A DNA stretch of 64,000 nucleotides. It comes from Burkholderiaceae bacterium DAT-1. GTDB taxonomy: Bacteria > Pseudomonadota > Gammaproteobacteria > Burkholderiales > Chitinimonadaceae. Position numbers and translations under genes: made by a program. Of this stretch, positions 34,711 through 43,492 are shown one piece after another (positions within the stretch are counted from its first letter, which is position 1; each line of letters begins with the position of its first letter). The notes under the pieces were generated by a model. That model saw only the letters and a list, made by a program, of their open reading frames with translations. It searched no databases and was not told the origin of the DNA. The stretch spans positions 310,001 to 374,000 of the forward strand of contig JAHRBI010000006.1 of the NCBI GenBank assembly GCA_019084025.1, given 5' to 3'.

Positions 34711-36495
34711 ATGAGCTACCGTGCTCCCGTAAACGATATTCGTTTTGTGCTGAACGAGCTGGCCGGACTGACCGAAGTCGCCGCCCTGCCCGGCAACGAA
34801 GAAGTGAATGCCGAACTGGTAGATGCGATCGTCGAAGAAGCCGCCAAGTTCGCAGAAAACGTGGTAGCACCACTCAATCGCGTGGGTGATCAGCACGGTA
34901 ATAAGCTCAATGATGGCGTGGTGACCACTGCGCCGGGATTCAAGGAAGCATTCGGCCAGTTCGTGGAAAATGGCTGGGTGAGTCTGCGTGGTCCGGTGGA
35001 CTTCGGCGGTCAGGGCATGCCTGCGCTGGTCGCCATGGCAACCGAAGAAATGTGGTGTGCCGCCAATGTGGCCTTTTCGCTGTGCCCGCTGCTGACGCTG
35101 GGCGCAATGGAAGCCCTGCACCACCACGCTGGCGACGAGATCAAGGCGACCTATCTGCCGAAGATGGTGACAGGCGAATGGCCCGGCACCATGAATCTGA
35201 CCGAGCCGCAAGCCGGTTCTGATTTGGCACAGGTGCGCGCCAAGGCGGTGCCTGCTGACGATGGCACCTACCGCATCTCCGGCCAGAAGATTTTCATCAC
35301 CTGGGGCGAGCACGATATGTCGGACAATATCGTGCACCTGGTGCTGGCACGCCTGCCGGATGCGCCGGAAGGTGTGAAGGGCATTTCCCTGTTTGTGGTG
35401 CCCAAGTTCCTGGTGAACGCCGATGGCTCGCTGGGCGAGCGCAATGATGTGCGCTGCGTATCGCTGGAACACAAACTCGGTATCCACGGCAGTCCGACCT
35501 GCGTGATGAGCTATGGCGACAATGGCGGTGCGATCGGCTATCTGGTGGGCGAAGCCAACAAGGGCCTGTCGTACATGTTCACCATGATGAATCATGCCCG
35601 TCTGGGCGTGGGCATCGAGGGTATGGCCATTTCCGAACGCGCTTACCAGCATGCACTGGCCTACGCCAAGGATCGCGTGCAATCACGCGAACTGGGTTCT
35701 AGCGATCCGGCTCCGGTGGCCATCATCAAGCATCCGGATATCCGTCGCATGCTAATGACCATGAAGAGCCAGATCGAAGCACAGCGCGCCCTCGCCTATT
35801 ACGCAGGCGCTGCGCTGGACAAGGCCGCATCGCATCCGGATACCGCCGAACGTGCCCGGAATCAGGCGCTGGTGAATTTCCTCATCCCGATCGTGAAGGG
35901 CTGGAATACCGAAGCCGTCAACGAGATCACCTCGCTGGGCGTACAGATCCACGGTGGTATGGGCTTTATCGAAGAAACCGGCGCGGCACAGCATCTGCGC
36001 GATGCGCGCATCACCGCGATCTACGAAGGCACCACCGGCATTCAGGCAATGGATCTTGTGGGACGCAAGACTGCCTCCGAGCAAGGTGCAACCGCCAAAT
36101 GGCTGCTGGGCGAAGTAGAATCGACCGTGGCTAAGCTGAACGCCGCAGGTCTGGGCGATATCGCCACCAAGCTGGCTGACGCCGCCAAGGCCGCACAATC
36201 GGCAACCGAGTTTGTGGTGAAGCAATTCGGTGGTGCACCACGCGATGTCGCTGCCGGTTCGGTGTATTTCCTGAAGGCCATGGGTCTGGTACTGGGTGGC
36301 TGGCAACTGGGCCGCGCTGCACTGGTCGCCAAGGACAAGCTGACCGATGTCAGCGCAGACGAAAGCTTCCTGACCGCCAAGATCACCACCGCACGCTTCT
36401 TTGCAGCACACATGCTGCCGCAGGTTGGTGGTCTGGTCGACAGCATCCTCAATGGTGCCGATACCACCATGGCGCTGGCAGACGATCAGTTCTGA
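34711..36495 (+). CDS. Acyl-CoA dehydrogenase, long form with C-terminal extension
   Basis: This flavoenzyme of about 594 residues performs the first step of beta-oxidation and passes electrons to ETF. It has the motifs MNLTEPQAGSDLAQVRAKA, ISGQKIFITWGEHD, GLSYMFTMMNHARLGVGI and GVQIHGGMGFIEETGAAQHLRDARI with the YEGTTGIQAMD end. A 120-residue C-terminal domain follows, typical of the 590-600-residue class. GGAG lies six bases before the ATG. It directly follows etfBA, and a PsrA-like palindrome precedes it, so fatty-acid induction is likely. Confidence 0.95.
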   Translation: MSYRAPVNDIRFVLNELAGLTEVAALPGNEEVNAELVDAIVEEAAKFAENVVAPLNRVGDQHGNKLNDGVVTTAPGFKEAFGQFVENGWVSLRGPVDFGGQGMPALVAMATEEMWCAANVAFSLCPLLTLGAMEALHHHAGDEIKATYLPKMVTGEWPGTMNLTEPQAGSDLAQVRAKAVPADDGTYRISGQKIFITWGEHDMSDNIVHLVLARLPDAPEGVKGISLFVVPKFLVNADGSLGERNDVRCVSLEHKLGIHGSPTCVMSYGDNGGAIGYLVGEANKGLSYMFTMMNHARLGVGIEGMAISERAYQHALAYAKDRVQSRELGSSDPAPVAIIKHPDIRRMLMTMKSQIEAQRALAYYAGAALDKAASHPDTAERARNQALVNFLIPIVKGWNTEAVNEITSLGVQIHGGMGFIEETGAAQHLRDARITAIYEGTTGIQAMDLVGRKTASEQGATAKWLLGEVESTVAKLNAAGLGDIATKLADAAKAAQSATEFVVKQFGGAPRDVAAGSVYFLKAMGLVLGGWQLGRAALVAKDKLTDVSADESFLTAKITTARFFAAHMLPQVGGLVDSILNGADTTMALADDQF

Positions 36496-36519
36496 TCAGG
36501 CATCAAGGCACGAAATAAC

Positions 36520-36547
36520 ACAGGGCGCCCCAAGCGCCCTGTTTTTA
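36520..36547 (+). terminator. Intrinsic terminator between convergent genes
   Basis: ACAGGGCGC (36520-36528) pairs with GCGCCCTGT (36534-36542) over a 5-base loop, followed by TTTTT on the plus strand. It ends the acyl-CoA dehydrogenase transcript. Confidence 0.9.
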
Positions 36548-36565
36548 TGTACTGTCTTTGACGGT

Positions 36566-37150
36566 TCAATCTTCCATCAGCGCTTTAACCTGCAATAGGT
36601 AGCGCTCGGCCATCTCGCGGCCATCCCGTCCTTCGCGCATCGCCATGTTCCACTTGGCAATACAGCGCATCAGTGATGTTCTGTCCCGTGCAGCATCAAC
36701 CCGGCGGCAGATATCTGCCCCCAGCAAGCCGAGATATTCGGTAGCGGTACTCTTCAGGATTGCTTGAACCTGTGCTAGCACAATCGGGGAAAGCGGATCA
36801 GCTTCGGCAATGAGCGGTTCGGACTGAATGCCGGGCGCTTTGGCCGGTGCCAACGTCGCTGCCTGCGGCATCGGCGCACGGCCTGGCTTTGCGTCTGGCA
36901 GTCGGATCGGATCAATGGCCTGCTGCTGCGAGGCAACTTCATGACGGCCGTCAACCACCGAGATCAGTCCATTTTCCTGCAGTTCCCGCACCACGGCAGT
37001 CAACTCGACACCAGCGCCAAACACCGGCGTCAGCTCGCCAATCGAACGCTTGCCATCCATCAGAATCAGGGCGCGCCTGCTCAGCGCAGACAAGCCAAGC
37101 GTGCGTTGTTCGATTTCAGCGCGGCCAGCAGCGGTTTTGGTGTAAATCAT
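36566..37150 (-). CDS. Protein of unknown function, winged-helix-like N-terminus
   Basis: This protein of about 194 residues begins MIYTKTAAGRAEIEQRT. Its first 75 residues look like a small winged-helix fold (ALSRRALILMDGKRSIGELT, VVRELQENGLISVVDG). A Pro/Ala-rich linker and a helical C-terminal domain follow (YLGLLGADICRRVDAARD, WNMAMREGRDGREMAERYL). No signal peptide. I do not recognise a named family. The winged-helix look suggests a protein-interaction or regulatory role only. ATG 37150 is chosen; the frame is open to 37231 but without family-like sequence. Confidence 0.75.
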   Translation of the reverse strand: MIYTKTAAGRAEIEQRTLGLSALSRRALILMDGKRSIGELTPVFGAGVELTAVVRELQENGLISVVDGRHEVASQQQAIDPIRLPDAKPGRAPMPQAATLAPAKAPGIQSEPLIAEADPLSPIVLAQVQAILKSTATEYLGLLGADICRRVDAARDRTSLMRCIAKWNMAMREGRDGREMAERYLLQVKALMED

Positions 37151-37266
37151 GATACTCACCGAAGAATTGCAAATCAGAGGGTTAGCACATGCTAATCCCG
37201 AGGTATTGCAATTGCGTGAAGCGGCCCGCACCTGTATCGTATGCGCACACTGAACAGGAGTACACC

Positions 37267-37455
37267 ATGCTGCTTAAACCACGCAATCCGCATGCCTGTG
37301 CGTCCCTCATGCGCAAAGGCGGTGCACACGCGCCCTCCCGAAAACGTCAGCGCCAGAACGGGCGACAGGACATCAAACGCCAGCTGGTAGATGTTCGATA
37401 CGACAAGGCCACCGGAAACGGTGGCCTTCGTTATTGTTCAGTTGCATGTCGATGA
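37267..37455 (+). CDS. Small basic protein, hypothetical
   Basis: This is a 62-residue open frame rich in Arg, Lys and Gln (RKGGAHAPSRKRQRQNGRQD) with a good ribosome site (AGGAG six bases before the ATG). Small Arg-rich proteins of this look recur in betaproteobacteria as far as I recall, but no function is known. A hairpin at 37405-37428 lies inside its 3' part, so either the true end differs or the hairpin acts after translation. Moderate doubt remains that it is a gene. Confidence 0.45.
   Translation: MLLKPRNPHACASLMRKGGAHAPSRKRQRQNGRQDIKRQLVDVRYDKATGNGGLRYCSVACR
37405..37428. terminator. Hairpin with GAAA tetraloop
   Basis: AAGGCCACCG (37405-37414) and CGGTGGCCTT (37419-37428) form a perfect 10-bp stem closed by GAAA. 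It is followed on the plus strand by CGTTATTG, a poor T-run. It lies between the small basic frame's 3' end and the convergent chalcone-isomerase-like gene, so it may act as a weak terminator. Confidence 0.5.
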
Positions 37456-37460
37456 GGTGA

Positions 37461-38027
37461 TTACTTCAACCCCAGCATCGCGCTCTTCAGTGAATTGCTC
37501 ACCGGCTGCTTACCCACCCAGATGCGTAACATGGCGCGGGCAAAATCGTCGCCGCCAATCAGGCGAGTCTGGCCGCGTGCGGTCACCTGTGTGCCCTTGC
37601 CCGGCATAAAATCCAGTGTCACCAGATCGCCTTCATTCACTTCTTTCAATTGGGCGAAATAGGCTTCCATTTCCTTGATCTGGCTACCAAGTTTGCTGAG
37701 TTCGCCCTCAGTTGCATTGGCTTCCAGACCATCAATCAGCGATTCACGGAATCGATCACCATCTACATGACGCATCATGGTCAAGGTTACACGGCGCGGA
37801 TTGGTCGAATCCCCAATCACCGAATCTGCATTGGTCGGTTTGGCAACGGTATACAAGGCACCCACATACACCTTGGCAATACCCCACTTCGAACGCACCC
37901 CCGCACCCGCAAGATTCAGCTTCTGCCCCGCAACAACCGCTGAATCATCCAGCTTCACACCATCCACATCGGCTGCAAATCCCAGCAAAGGCAGCACCAG
38001 TAGCATCAGGCTCATCATTCGTTTCAT
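37461..38027 (-). CDS. Chalcone isomerase-like exported protein
   Basis: This protein of about 188 residues has a signal peptide (MMSLMLLVLPLLGFAA). A chalcone-isomerase-like domain follows (LNLAGAGVRSKWGIAKVYVGALYT, PRRVTLTMMRHVDGDRFRESL, LDFMPGKGTQV). Bacterial members are periplasmic and lack the plant active site. A fatty-acid-binding role is known for plant relatives, which is interesting beside the fatty-acid genes but unproven. ATG 38027 starts the signal peptide. It lies downstream of fadA beyond a terminator. Confidence 0.85.
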   Translation of the reverse strand: MKRMMSLMLLVLPLLGFAADVDGVKLDDSAVVAGQKLNLAGAGVRSKWGIAKVYVGALYTVAKPTNADSVIGDSTNPRRVTLTMMRHVDGDRFRESLIDGLEANATEGELSKLGSQIKEMEAYFAQLKEVNEGDLVTLDFMPGKGTQVTARGQTRLIGGDDFARAMLRIWVGKQPVSNSLKSAMLGLK

Positions 38028-38077
38028 TGCTTGTCCCCTCATTCTTAGTATGCTTTGGATCTTACCAAACAATCGTA

Positions 38078-38110
38078 CAAAAAACGGGGCGCGGCTGACC
38101 GCTACCCCGT
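38078..38110 (-). terminator. Intrinsic terminator of the fatty-acid degradation operon
   Basis: On the minus strand ACGGGG (38110-38105) pairs with CCCCGT (38089-38084), with an inner GCGG/CCGC stem (38091-38102) and a short bulge. Six T follow at 38083-38078. It lies 35 bases beyond the fadA stop. Confidence 0.88.
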
Positions 38111-38144
38111 TGATACATGGCTGTTACGCAACAGCCGGAGCCGA

Positions 38145-39350
38145 TCACAGCGACTGGATAATCCCAGCGGCACCCATGCCGGTACCGATACACATGGTGA
38201 TCATGCCGTACTTGCCTGCCATGCCTTCGCGGCGCATGCCGTGAACCACAGTAGCAGTACGGATCGCACCGGTTGCACCCAGCGGGTGACCCAGCGCAAT
38301 CGCGCCACCCAGCGGATTGACCTTGCTGGTGTCCAGACCGAGATCACGAATCACAGCCAATGCCTGAGCGGCAAAGGCTTCATTCAGTTCGATCCAGGCC
38401 AGATCATCCTGATGCAGGCCGGCGTTCTTCAGGGCAGCCGGAATGGCTTCCTTCGGACCGATACCCATGATCGCAGGCGGCACGCCCTTCACGGCGAAGC
38501 TAACGTACTTGGCCAGCGGCACCAGGTTGAATTGCTTCAGGATCTTTTCGGATACCAGAATCACCGCAGCGGCGCCATCGGACATCTGCGAGGAGTTACC
38601 GGCGGTCACCGAACCCTTGGCAGCAAACACAGGCTTCAGCTTGCCCAGTGTTTCCAGCGAGGTACCGGCACGCGGACCTTCATCGGTATCGATCAGCTTT
38701 TCAACCGTCTTCACTTCGCCAGTGGCCAGATCCGGCGTACGGTAGGTCACCTTCAGCGGGCTGATTTCATCCTTGAACTTGCCGCCTTCGATGGCAGCCA
38801 GCGCGCGATTGTGCGATTCGACAGCGAATGCATCCTGATCTTCGCGGCTCACCTTCCACTGCTCGGCCACCTTCTCGGCGGTCAGACCCATGCCGTAGGC
38901 GATGGCGACGTTTTCGTCCTTGGTGAAGATTTCCGGATTCAGGGCAATCTTGTTACCCATCATCGGCACCATGGACATCGACTCGGCACCACCGGCGATC
39001 ACCACATCGGCCTCACCCATGCGGATGCGGTCAGCTGCGACTTGCACGGCATTGATACCGGACGAGCAGTAACGGTTGATGGTGATACCACCCACGGTAT
39101 CCGGCAGACCGGCCAGCAGCACGGCGATACGCGCCATGTTCAGACCTTGCTCGGCTTCCGGGAAGGCACAGCCCACCACGCAATCGTTGATCAGATTCGG
39201 GTCCAGTGTCGGAACCTGTGCCACGGCTTCGCGGATGCAGTGTGCCAGCAGATCATCCGGACGGACGCTCTTGAACATGCCACGCGGGGCCTTGCCTACC
39301 GGCGTGCGCTGCACGGCAACAATGTAGGCTTCCTGAACTTGTTTGCTCAT
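38145..39350 (-). CDS. fadA: Acetyl-CoA acyltransferase (3-ketoacyl-CoA thiolase)
   Basis: This 401-residue thiolase cleaves 3-ketoacyl-CoA to acetyl-CoA and a shortened acyl-CoA. The nucleophilic Cys95 is in NRYCSSGINAVQ. The other catalytic motifs are GGAIALGHPLGATGA and CIGTGMGAAG, with NEAFAAQALAV between them. The length is normal. It is last in the operon, 80 bases after the multifunctional hydratase/dehydrogenase gene, and a terminator follows. Biosynthetic use (acetoacetyl-CoA) is less likely given the operon. Confidence 0.95.
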   Translation of the reverse strand: MSKQVQEAYIVAVQRTPVGKAPRGMFKSVRPDDLLAHCIREAVAQVPTLDPNLINDCVVGCAFPEAEQGLNMARIAVLLAGLPDTVGGITINRYCSSGINAVQVAADRIRMGEADVVIAGGAESMSMVPMMGNKIALNPEIFTKDENVAIAYGMGLTAEKVAEQWKVSREDQDAFAVESHNRALAAIEGGKFKDEISPLKVTYRTPDLATGEVKTVEKLIDTDEGPRAGTSLETLGKLKPVFAAKGSVTAGNSSQMSDGAAAVILVSEKILKQFNLVPLAKYVSFAVKGVPPAIMGIGPKEAIPAALKNAGLHQDDLAWIELNEAFAAQALAVIRDLGLDTSKVNPLGGAIALGHPLGATGAIRTATVVHGMRREGMAGKYGMITMCIGTGMGAAGIIQSL

Positions 39351-39378
39351 TTCATTCTCCGTTTGGAGTCAATTCATA

Positions 39379-39428
39379 CTGTGAAAAGTGAACGCTGTGC
39401 CGCCGCAGGGCGGCACCACCATTCACAG
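39379..39428. repeat. Intergenic inverted repeat, GTGAA/TTCAC type (copy 4)
   Basis: Outer arms CTGTGAA (39379-39385) and TTCACAG (39422-39428) enclose a GTGCCGCC/GGCGGCAC hairpin. The outer GTGAA/TTCAC arms with an inner GCCGC hairpin repeat the layout of the 4449-4534 element. It lies within the fad operon, so it is more likely an mRNA structure than a terminator. Confidence 0.65.
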
Positions 39429-39430
39429 AA

Positions 39431-41800
39431 TTAGTTACGCAGCGGCTTGTTGTACTGGAGCATGTAGGCAATGCGTTCCTGAGTCTTTTCGTTCTTCAGG
39501 AGTTGCATGAATGCCTTGCGTTCCAGCTTCAGGATCCACTCTTCATCCACCAGCGCGCCAGCTTCCACATCGCCACCGGTCACCACATCGGCGATCAGTG
39601 CGGCGATCTGGTAGTCGTACTTGGAGATGAAGCCGCCTTCGGCCATATTGGTCAGCTGACCCTTGATGGAGGCCGCACCCGGACGACCTGCAACCGGGAA
39701 GCCCTTCACCTTCAGCGGCGCGCGGTAACCGCTTTCGGCCATCGCCAGTGCCTGCTGCTTGGCCACGTGCAAGAGTTCGTATTGATTGAAGACGATGATG
39801 TCGGAAGCACGCAGGAAGCCGATGTCCTTGCCTTCTTCTGCACTCTTGGCCACGTTGGCAGTGGCGATCGCCATGTAGCGATCCTTGAGTGCGGAGAACA
39901 GGTCGCCACGGGCTTCTTGCGCTGCGCGCAGTGCGAATTCCTTACAGCCGCCGCCGCCTGGCAGCAGACCCACGCCCACTTCAACCAGACCGATGTAGCT
40001 TTCCAGATGCGCCACGATGCGATCGCAGTGCATGGCCAGTTCGCAGCCGCCGCCGAACACGTAGCCACGAGTTGCAGCTACGGTTGGCACCTGGCAGTAA
40101 CGCAGGCGCATGGATGCCTTCTGGAATTCGGCGATCATGTTTTCGATGGTGTCCCAGTCACCGGCCATGAAGGCGGGCAGCATGGAGGACAGATCAGCAC
40201 CGACCGAGAACGGCTCATCCGGGCTCCACACGACAATACCCTTGAACTGGGCTTCAGCGATGTCGACAGCCTTGTTGATGCCTTCCAGCACAGCCGGACC
40301 AATGGCGTGCGCCTTGGACAGAATGCTCAGCACCAGTACGCCGTCGCCCTGAGTCCAGGCACGCAGGCCCTCATTTTCAAAGACCGTTTCGCCGTACACC
40401 GGTGCAGCTTCGCCGACCAGACGGGCCGGGAACAGCTGACGCTGGTACACATCCAGGGTCGAACGCGGCACGACAGCGTTCTTGGACGCGCTAAAGGAAC
40501 CGGCAGCACTGTGCACGCCTTCAACCGAATCCACCCATGCCGGCAGCGCAGCGTTGACGATACCCTTGCCTTCAGCGATGTCAGCCTTGACCCACTCGGC
40601 CACTTGCTTCCAGCCAGCGGCTTGCCAGGTTTCGAACGGACCTTCGTTCCAGCCGAAGCCCCAGCGGATGGCCAGATCAACGTCACGTGCGTTGTCAGCG
40701 ACGGTGTCGAGGTGGAAAGCGATGTAATGGAACACGTCACGGAAGCAGGCCCACAGGAACTGGGCTTCCGGATGGCTGGATTCGCGCAGCTTCAAGAGAC
40801 GCTTGCCCGGATCCTTGATCTTCAGCAGTTCTTTAACTGCGTCGTCGCCCTTCTTGTCGGACTCGACGTAGGCACCGGCCTTCGGGTCCAGCACCAGCTT
40901 GGTCTTGCCTTCACGCTTGTAGATACCGACCTTGGTCTTGGCACCCAGTGCACCGGCACTGATCAGGCCGCTCAGCCATTCCGGCGACTTGAACAGGCCA
41001 TGCCACGGATCATTCGGCAGGGTGTCCTGCATGGTCTTGACCACGTGTGCGAAGGTATCCAGACCGACCACATCGGCGGTACGGAAGGTAGCGGACTTCG
41101 GACGACCGAGGCGCGGGCCGGTCAGGTCGTCAACGATGTCGAAGCGGATGCCGAACTTTTCGGCATTGTGAATCGCGGCCAGCATGGAGAACACACCAAT
41201 GCGGTTGGCCACGAAGTTCGGAGTATCCTTGGCGCGGATCACACCCTTGCCCAGCGTGGTCGCCAGGAAGGCTTCCAGCTGATCCAGCATCAGGGCGTCG
41301 GAGGTCGCGCACGGAATGATTTCAACCAGATGCATGTAGCGCGGCGGGTTGAAGAAGTGAATGCCGCAGAAGCGCGAACGCATCGAAGCCGGGCAGCCTT
41401 CTGCCAGCTTGTTGATCGACAGACCGGAGGTATTAGTCGCGAAAATGGTGTTTTCACCCAGATGCGGTGCCACCTTTTCGTACAGACCCAGTTTCCAGTC
41501 CATGCGTTCGGCAATGGCTTCGATCACCACATCGCATTCCTTCAGGAGATGCAGATGCTGGTCGTAGTTAGCTGGGGTGATGTAATCGGCGCGCGACTTT
41601 TGCGACAGCGGCGCAGGATTCTGCTTCTTCAGGGCTTCGATGGCCTTCAGCACGATACCGTTCGGGTTGCCTTCCTTGGCAGCCAGATCGAACAGAATCG
41701 GCTCGACACCGGCGTTGGCGAGATGGGCAGCAATCTGCGCACCCATCACACCGGCGCCGAGGACGGCTACCTTGCGGACGTTGAATTTGCTCTGAGACAT
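39431..41800 (-). CDS. Multifunctional 3-hydroxyacyl-CoA dehydrogenase/enoyl-CoA hydratase, HAD-first type
   Basis: This protein of about 789 residues catalyses the hydration and NAD-dependent oxidation steps of beta-oxidation. The NAD-binding 3-hydroxyacyl-CoA dehydrogenase part is N-terminal (VAVLGAGVMGAQIAAHLANAG, NTSGLSINKLAEGC, GIHFFNPPRYMHLVEII, NFVANRIGVF). The crotonase part is C-terminal (VWSPDEPFSVGADLSSM, ATRGYVFGGGCELAMHCDR, GLVEVGVGLLPGGGG). This order is opposite to E. coli FadB and matches FadN-type proteins of the same length. A frame extension of four codons upstream is less likely than MSQSKFNVRK. Confidence 0.95.
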   Translation of the reverse strand: MSQSKFNVRKVAVLGAGVMGAQIAAHLANAGVEPILFDLAAKEGNPNGIVLKAIEALKKQNPAPLSQKSRADYITPANYDQHLHLLKECDVVIEAIAERMDWKLGLYEKVAPHLGENTIFATNTSGLSINKLAEGCPASMRSRFCGIHFFNPPRYMHLVEIIPCATSDALMLDQLEAFLATTLGKGVIRAKDTPNFVANRIGVFSMLAAIHNAEKFGIRFDIVDDLTGPRLGRPKSATFRTADVVGLDTFAHVVKTMQDTLPNDPWHGLFKSPEWLSGLISAGALGAKTKVGIYKREGKTKLVLDPKAGAYVESDKKGDDAVKELLKIKDPGKRLLKLRESSHPEAQFLWACFRDVFHYIAFHLDTVADNARDVDLAIRWGFGWNEGPFETWQAAGWKQVAEWVKADIAEGKGIVNAALPAWVDSVEGVHSAAGSFSASKNAVVPRSTLDVYQRQLFPARLVGEAAPVYGETVFENEGLRAWTQGDGVLVLSILSKAHAIGPAVLEGINKAVDIAEAQFKGIVVWSPDEPFSVGADLSSMLPAFMAGDWDTIENMIAEFQKASMRLRYCQVPTVAATRGYVFGGGCELAMHCDRIVAHLESYIGLVEVGVGLLPGGGGCKEFALRAAQEARGDLFSALKDRYMAIATANVAKSAEEGKDIGFLRASDIIVFNQYELLHVAKQQALAMAESGYRAPLKVKGFPVAGRPGAASIKGQLTNMAEGGFISKYDYQIAALIADVVTGGDVEAGALVDEEWILKLERKAFMQLLKNEKTQERIAYMLQYNKPLRN

Positions 41801-41928
41801 GGTATTCCTCATGGAGAGATAGTCAGAGTAATGCGTTCGCCTTTACGCGCCTGAAAGCTTTTTCACCTAAAGCAAAAACCGCCGTCAAACGCCGGGTGGC
41901 TTGCACCACCCGGTTGGCTACTGACAGA

Positions 41929-43404
41929 TTAGAACTTGTAGTTGTATTGAATCCCGAAGGTCCAGGCGGTGATCTTGTACTCGCCGACCATGGTGGCACA
42001 GCTGGACAGATTCAGCGCCTGGTTACACACCGGCGTACCGTTGGCATCAGTGATGCCGCCGTTATCAAACTGCTTGATCGGCAACGTACCCATCGTGGTA
42101 TACGAGGCTACGAAGTCGATGTTATTGCCCTTGTTGAGCGCATAGTTGCCACCAAAGGCAAATGTCTTGCGATCACCGTCCGGCAGCGATGGCGTGCGGA
42201 ACTGATCTTGCACCGGTGATTGATCTTGCGACATGCCGGCACGCAATGTCAGTTGTTCAGACTGGCGGTAGGTTGCACCAATGGCACCTGCCCAGGTATT
42301 GCGCCAGTTTTCGACTGTGTTGGATTGCGGCAGACCGGAATCCAGCTTGATGGTCAGATTCTGCAGGCGGGAATGATCGGTACGGGTCAGGCTGGCAGTC
42401 AGCGCCAGATCCTTGTCGACACGATGCAGGAAAGACATGGACAGGCTTTCCGGCGTCACGATCGAGATCGATGCACCGCCAGCAACATAGCCCTTAGTTT
42501 TGAGCAGATTGCTGACCGTTGTGCCTACCAGTGGCATTGCGGCCAGTGAGGAAGGCAGTGTCCATTTGGCATCACCCGTGAGCTTCTGACGAATCTGCGA
42601 GCGGTAAGCCAAGCTAAAGCGGTTGCTTTCGTCGATATCGAACATCAAGCCGACATTCCACCCAAAACCCCAGTCGTCACCTTTCACGGTCACGCTACCG
42701 TCGTACTTCGGGTTACCCTGCATGGTTTTAACCTCGCCTACCAATGCCTGGAAGGCGGCGGCAGGAATGCGGCCAGCCAATACATCCGCTTGCATGCCCG
42801 GCAACATTGGCGCAACCAAGCTTGCCACGCCCGAACCAAAATCAGATCCCTTCACCAGGGTGCCGGTCATGTACTGAGCGGAAATGCCGCCACCAATACG
42901 CAGACGGTCGTTCACCTTGAGTGCAAACGACGGGTTGATATTGAAGCTTTCCAGCTTGGTTTCGATGATGTTGTAGCGACCGGCCCAGTTCTCGTCGTAA
43001 GAAATGGCGTCACCATAGGGCACAAAAGCGGCTACCCCGACGGACAGGGCATCGTCCATCTTGTGGGTGTAATACAAGTGAGGCACGGCAGTTGGCTTGA
43101 CGATATCGCCACCATTGCCACCCTTGGTCGGCACGCCCCCTGCGGTATACGAACCCTTATCGGTAAACGATACGTTCGGATTGACGATGGCCAGCACACC
43201 GGAGAACTGATCGCCCTGCAGGTAGGACATACCGGCCGGGTTGTAGAACAGCACGGTTGCATCGCCAGCTTCGGCGGCATTTGAGTTTGCGGTGCCCTGC
43301 GCACTGATGGACTGGGTACCGAAATGGTAACCGGATGCGAATGCGCTTTGAGCGAATGCCGCAGCAATCATCAGGGCTGAAATGCGAATGGCTTGGTGCT
43401 TCAT
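41929..43404 (-). CDS. fadL: Long-chain fatty-acid outer-membrane transporter FadL
   Basis: This protein of about 491 residues has a signal peptide (cleavage AFA-SG). The FadL N-terminal hatch follows (GYHFGTQSISAQGTANSNAAEAGDATVLFYNPAGM, residues about 24-60), then a 14-strand barrel ending in QYNYKF with a terminal Phe. It imports long-chain fatty acids by lateral diffusion. The ATG at 43404 is chosen; the frame is open to 43437. It lies between fadE and the hydratase/dehydrogenase gene, an arrangement that puts uptake and oxidation in one transcript. Confidence 0.95.
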   Translation of the reverse strand: MKHQAIRISALMIAAAFAQSAFASGYHFGTQSISAQGTANSNAAEAGDATVLFYNPAGMSYLQGDQFSGVLAIVNPNVSFTDKGSYTAGGVPTKGGNGGDIVKPTAVPHLYYTHKMDDALSVGVAAFVPYGDAISYDENWAGRYNIIETKLESFNINPSFALKVNDRLRIGGGISAQYMTGTLVKGSDFGSGVASLVAPMLPGMQADVLAGRIPAAAFQALVGEVKTMQGNPKYDGSVTVKGDDWGFGWNVGLMFDIDESNRFSLAYRSQIRQKLTGDAKWTLPSSLAAMPLVGTTVSNLLKTKGYVAGGASISIVTPESLSMSFLHRVDKDLALTASLTRTDHSRLQNLTIKLDSGLPQSNTVENWRNTWAGAIGATYRQSEQLTLRAGMSQDQSPVQDQFRTPSLPDGDRKTFAFGGNYALNKGNNIDFVASYTTMGTLPIKQFDNGGITDANGTPVCNQALNLSSCATMVGEYKITAWTFGIQYNYKF

Positions 43405-43492
43405 ATGGTGTTGTCTCCGTTTTATTGCTGGACGCAATCCAGATCGCGCATGCAGGTTGGGAACAGGGGTACCGGAGTACCCCCATTGCGAC

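Noticed and set aside
39503-41854. 783-codon open frame opposite the HAD/hydratase gene
   Set aside because: Antisense shadow; composition is rich in His, Gln and Arg and no family is recognisable. The minus-strand gene has unmistakable catalytic motifs.
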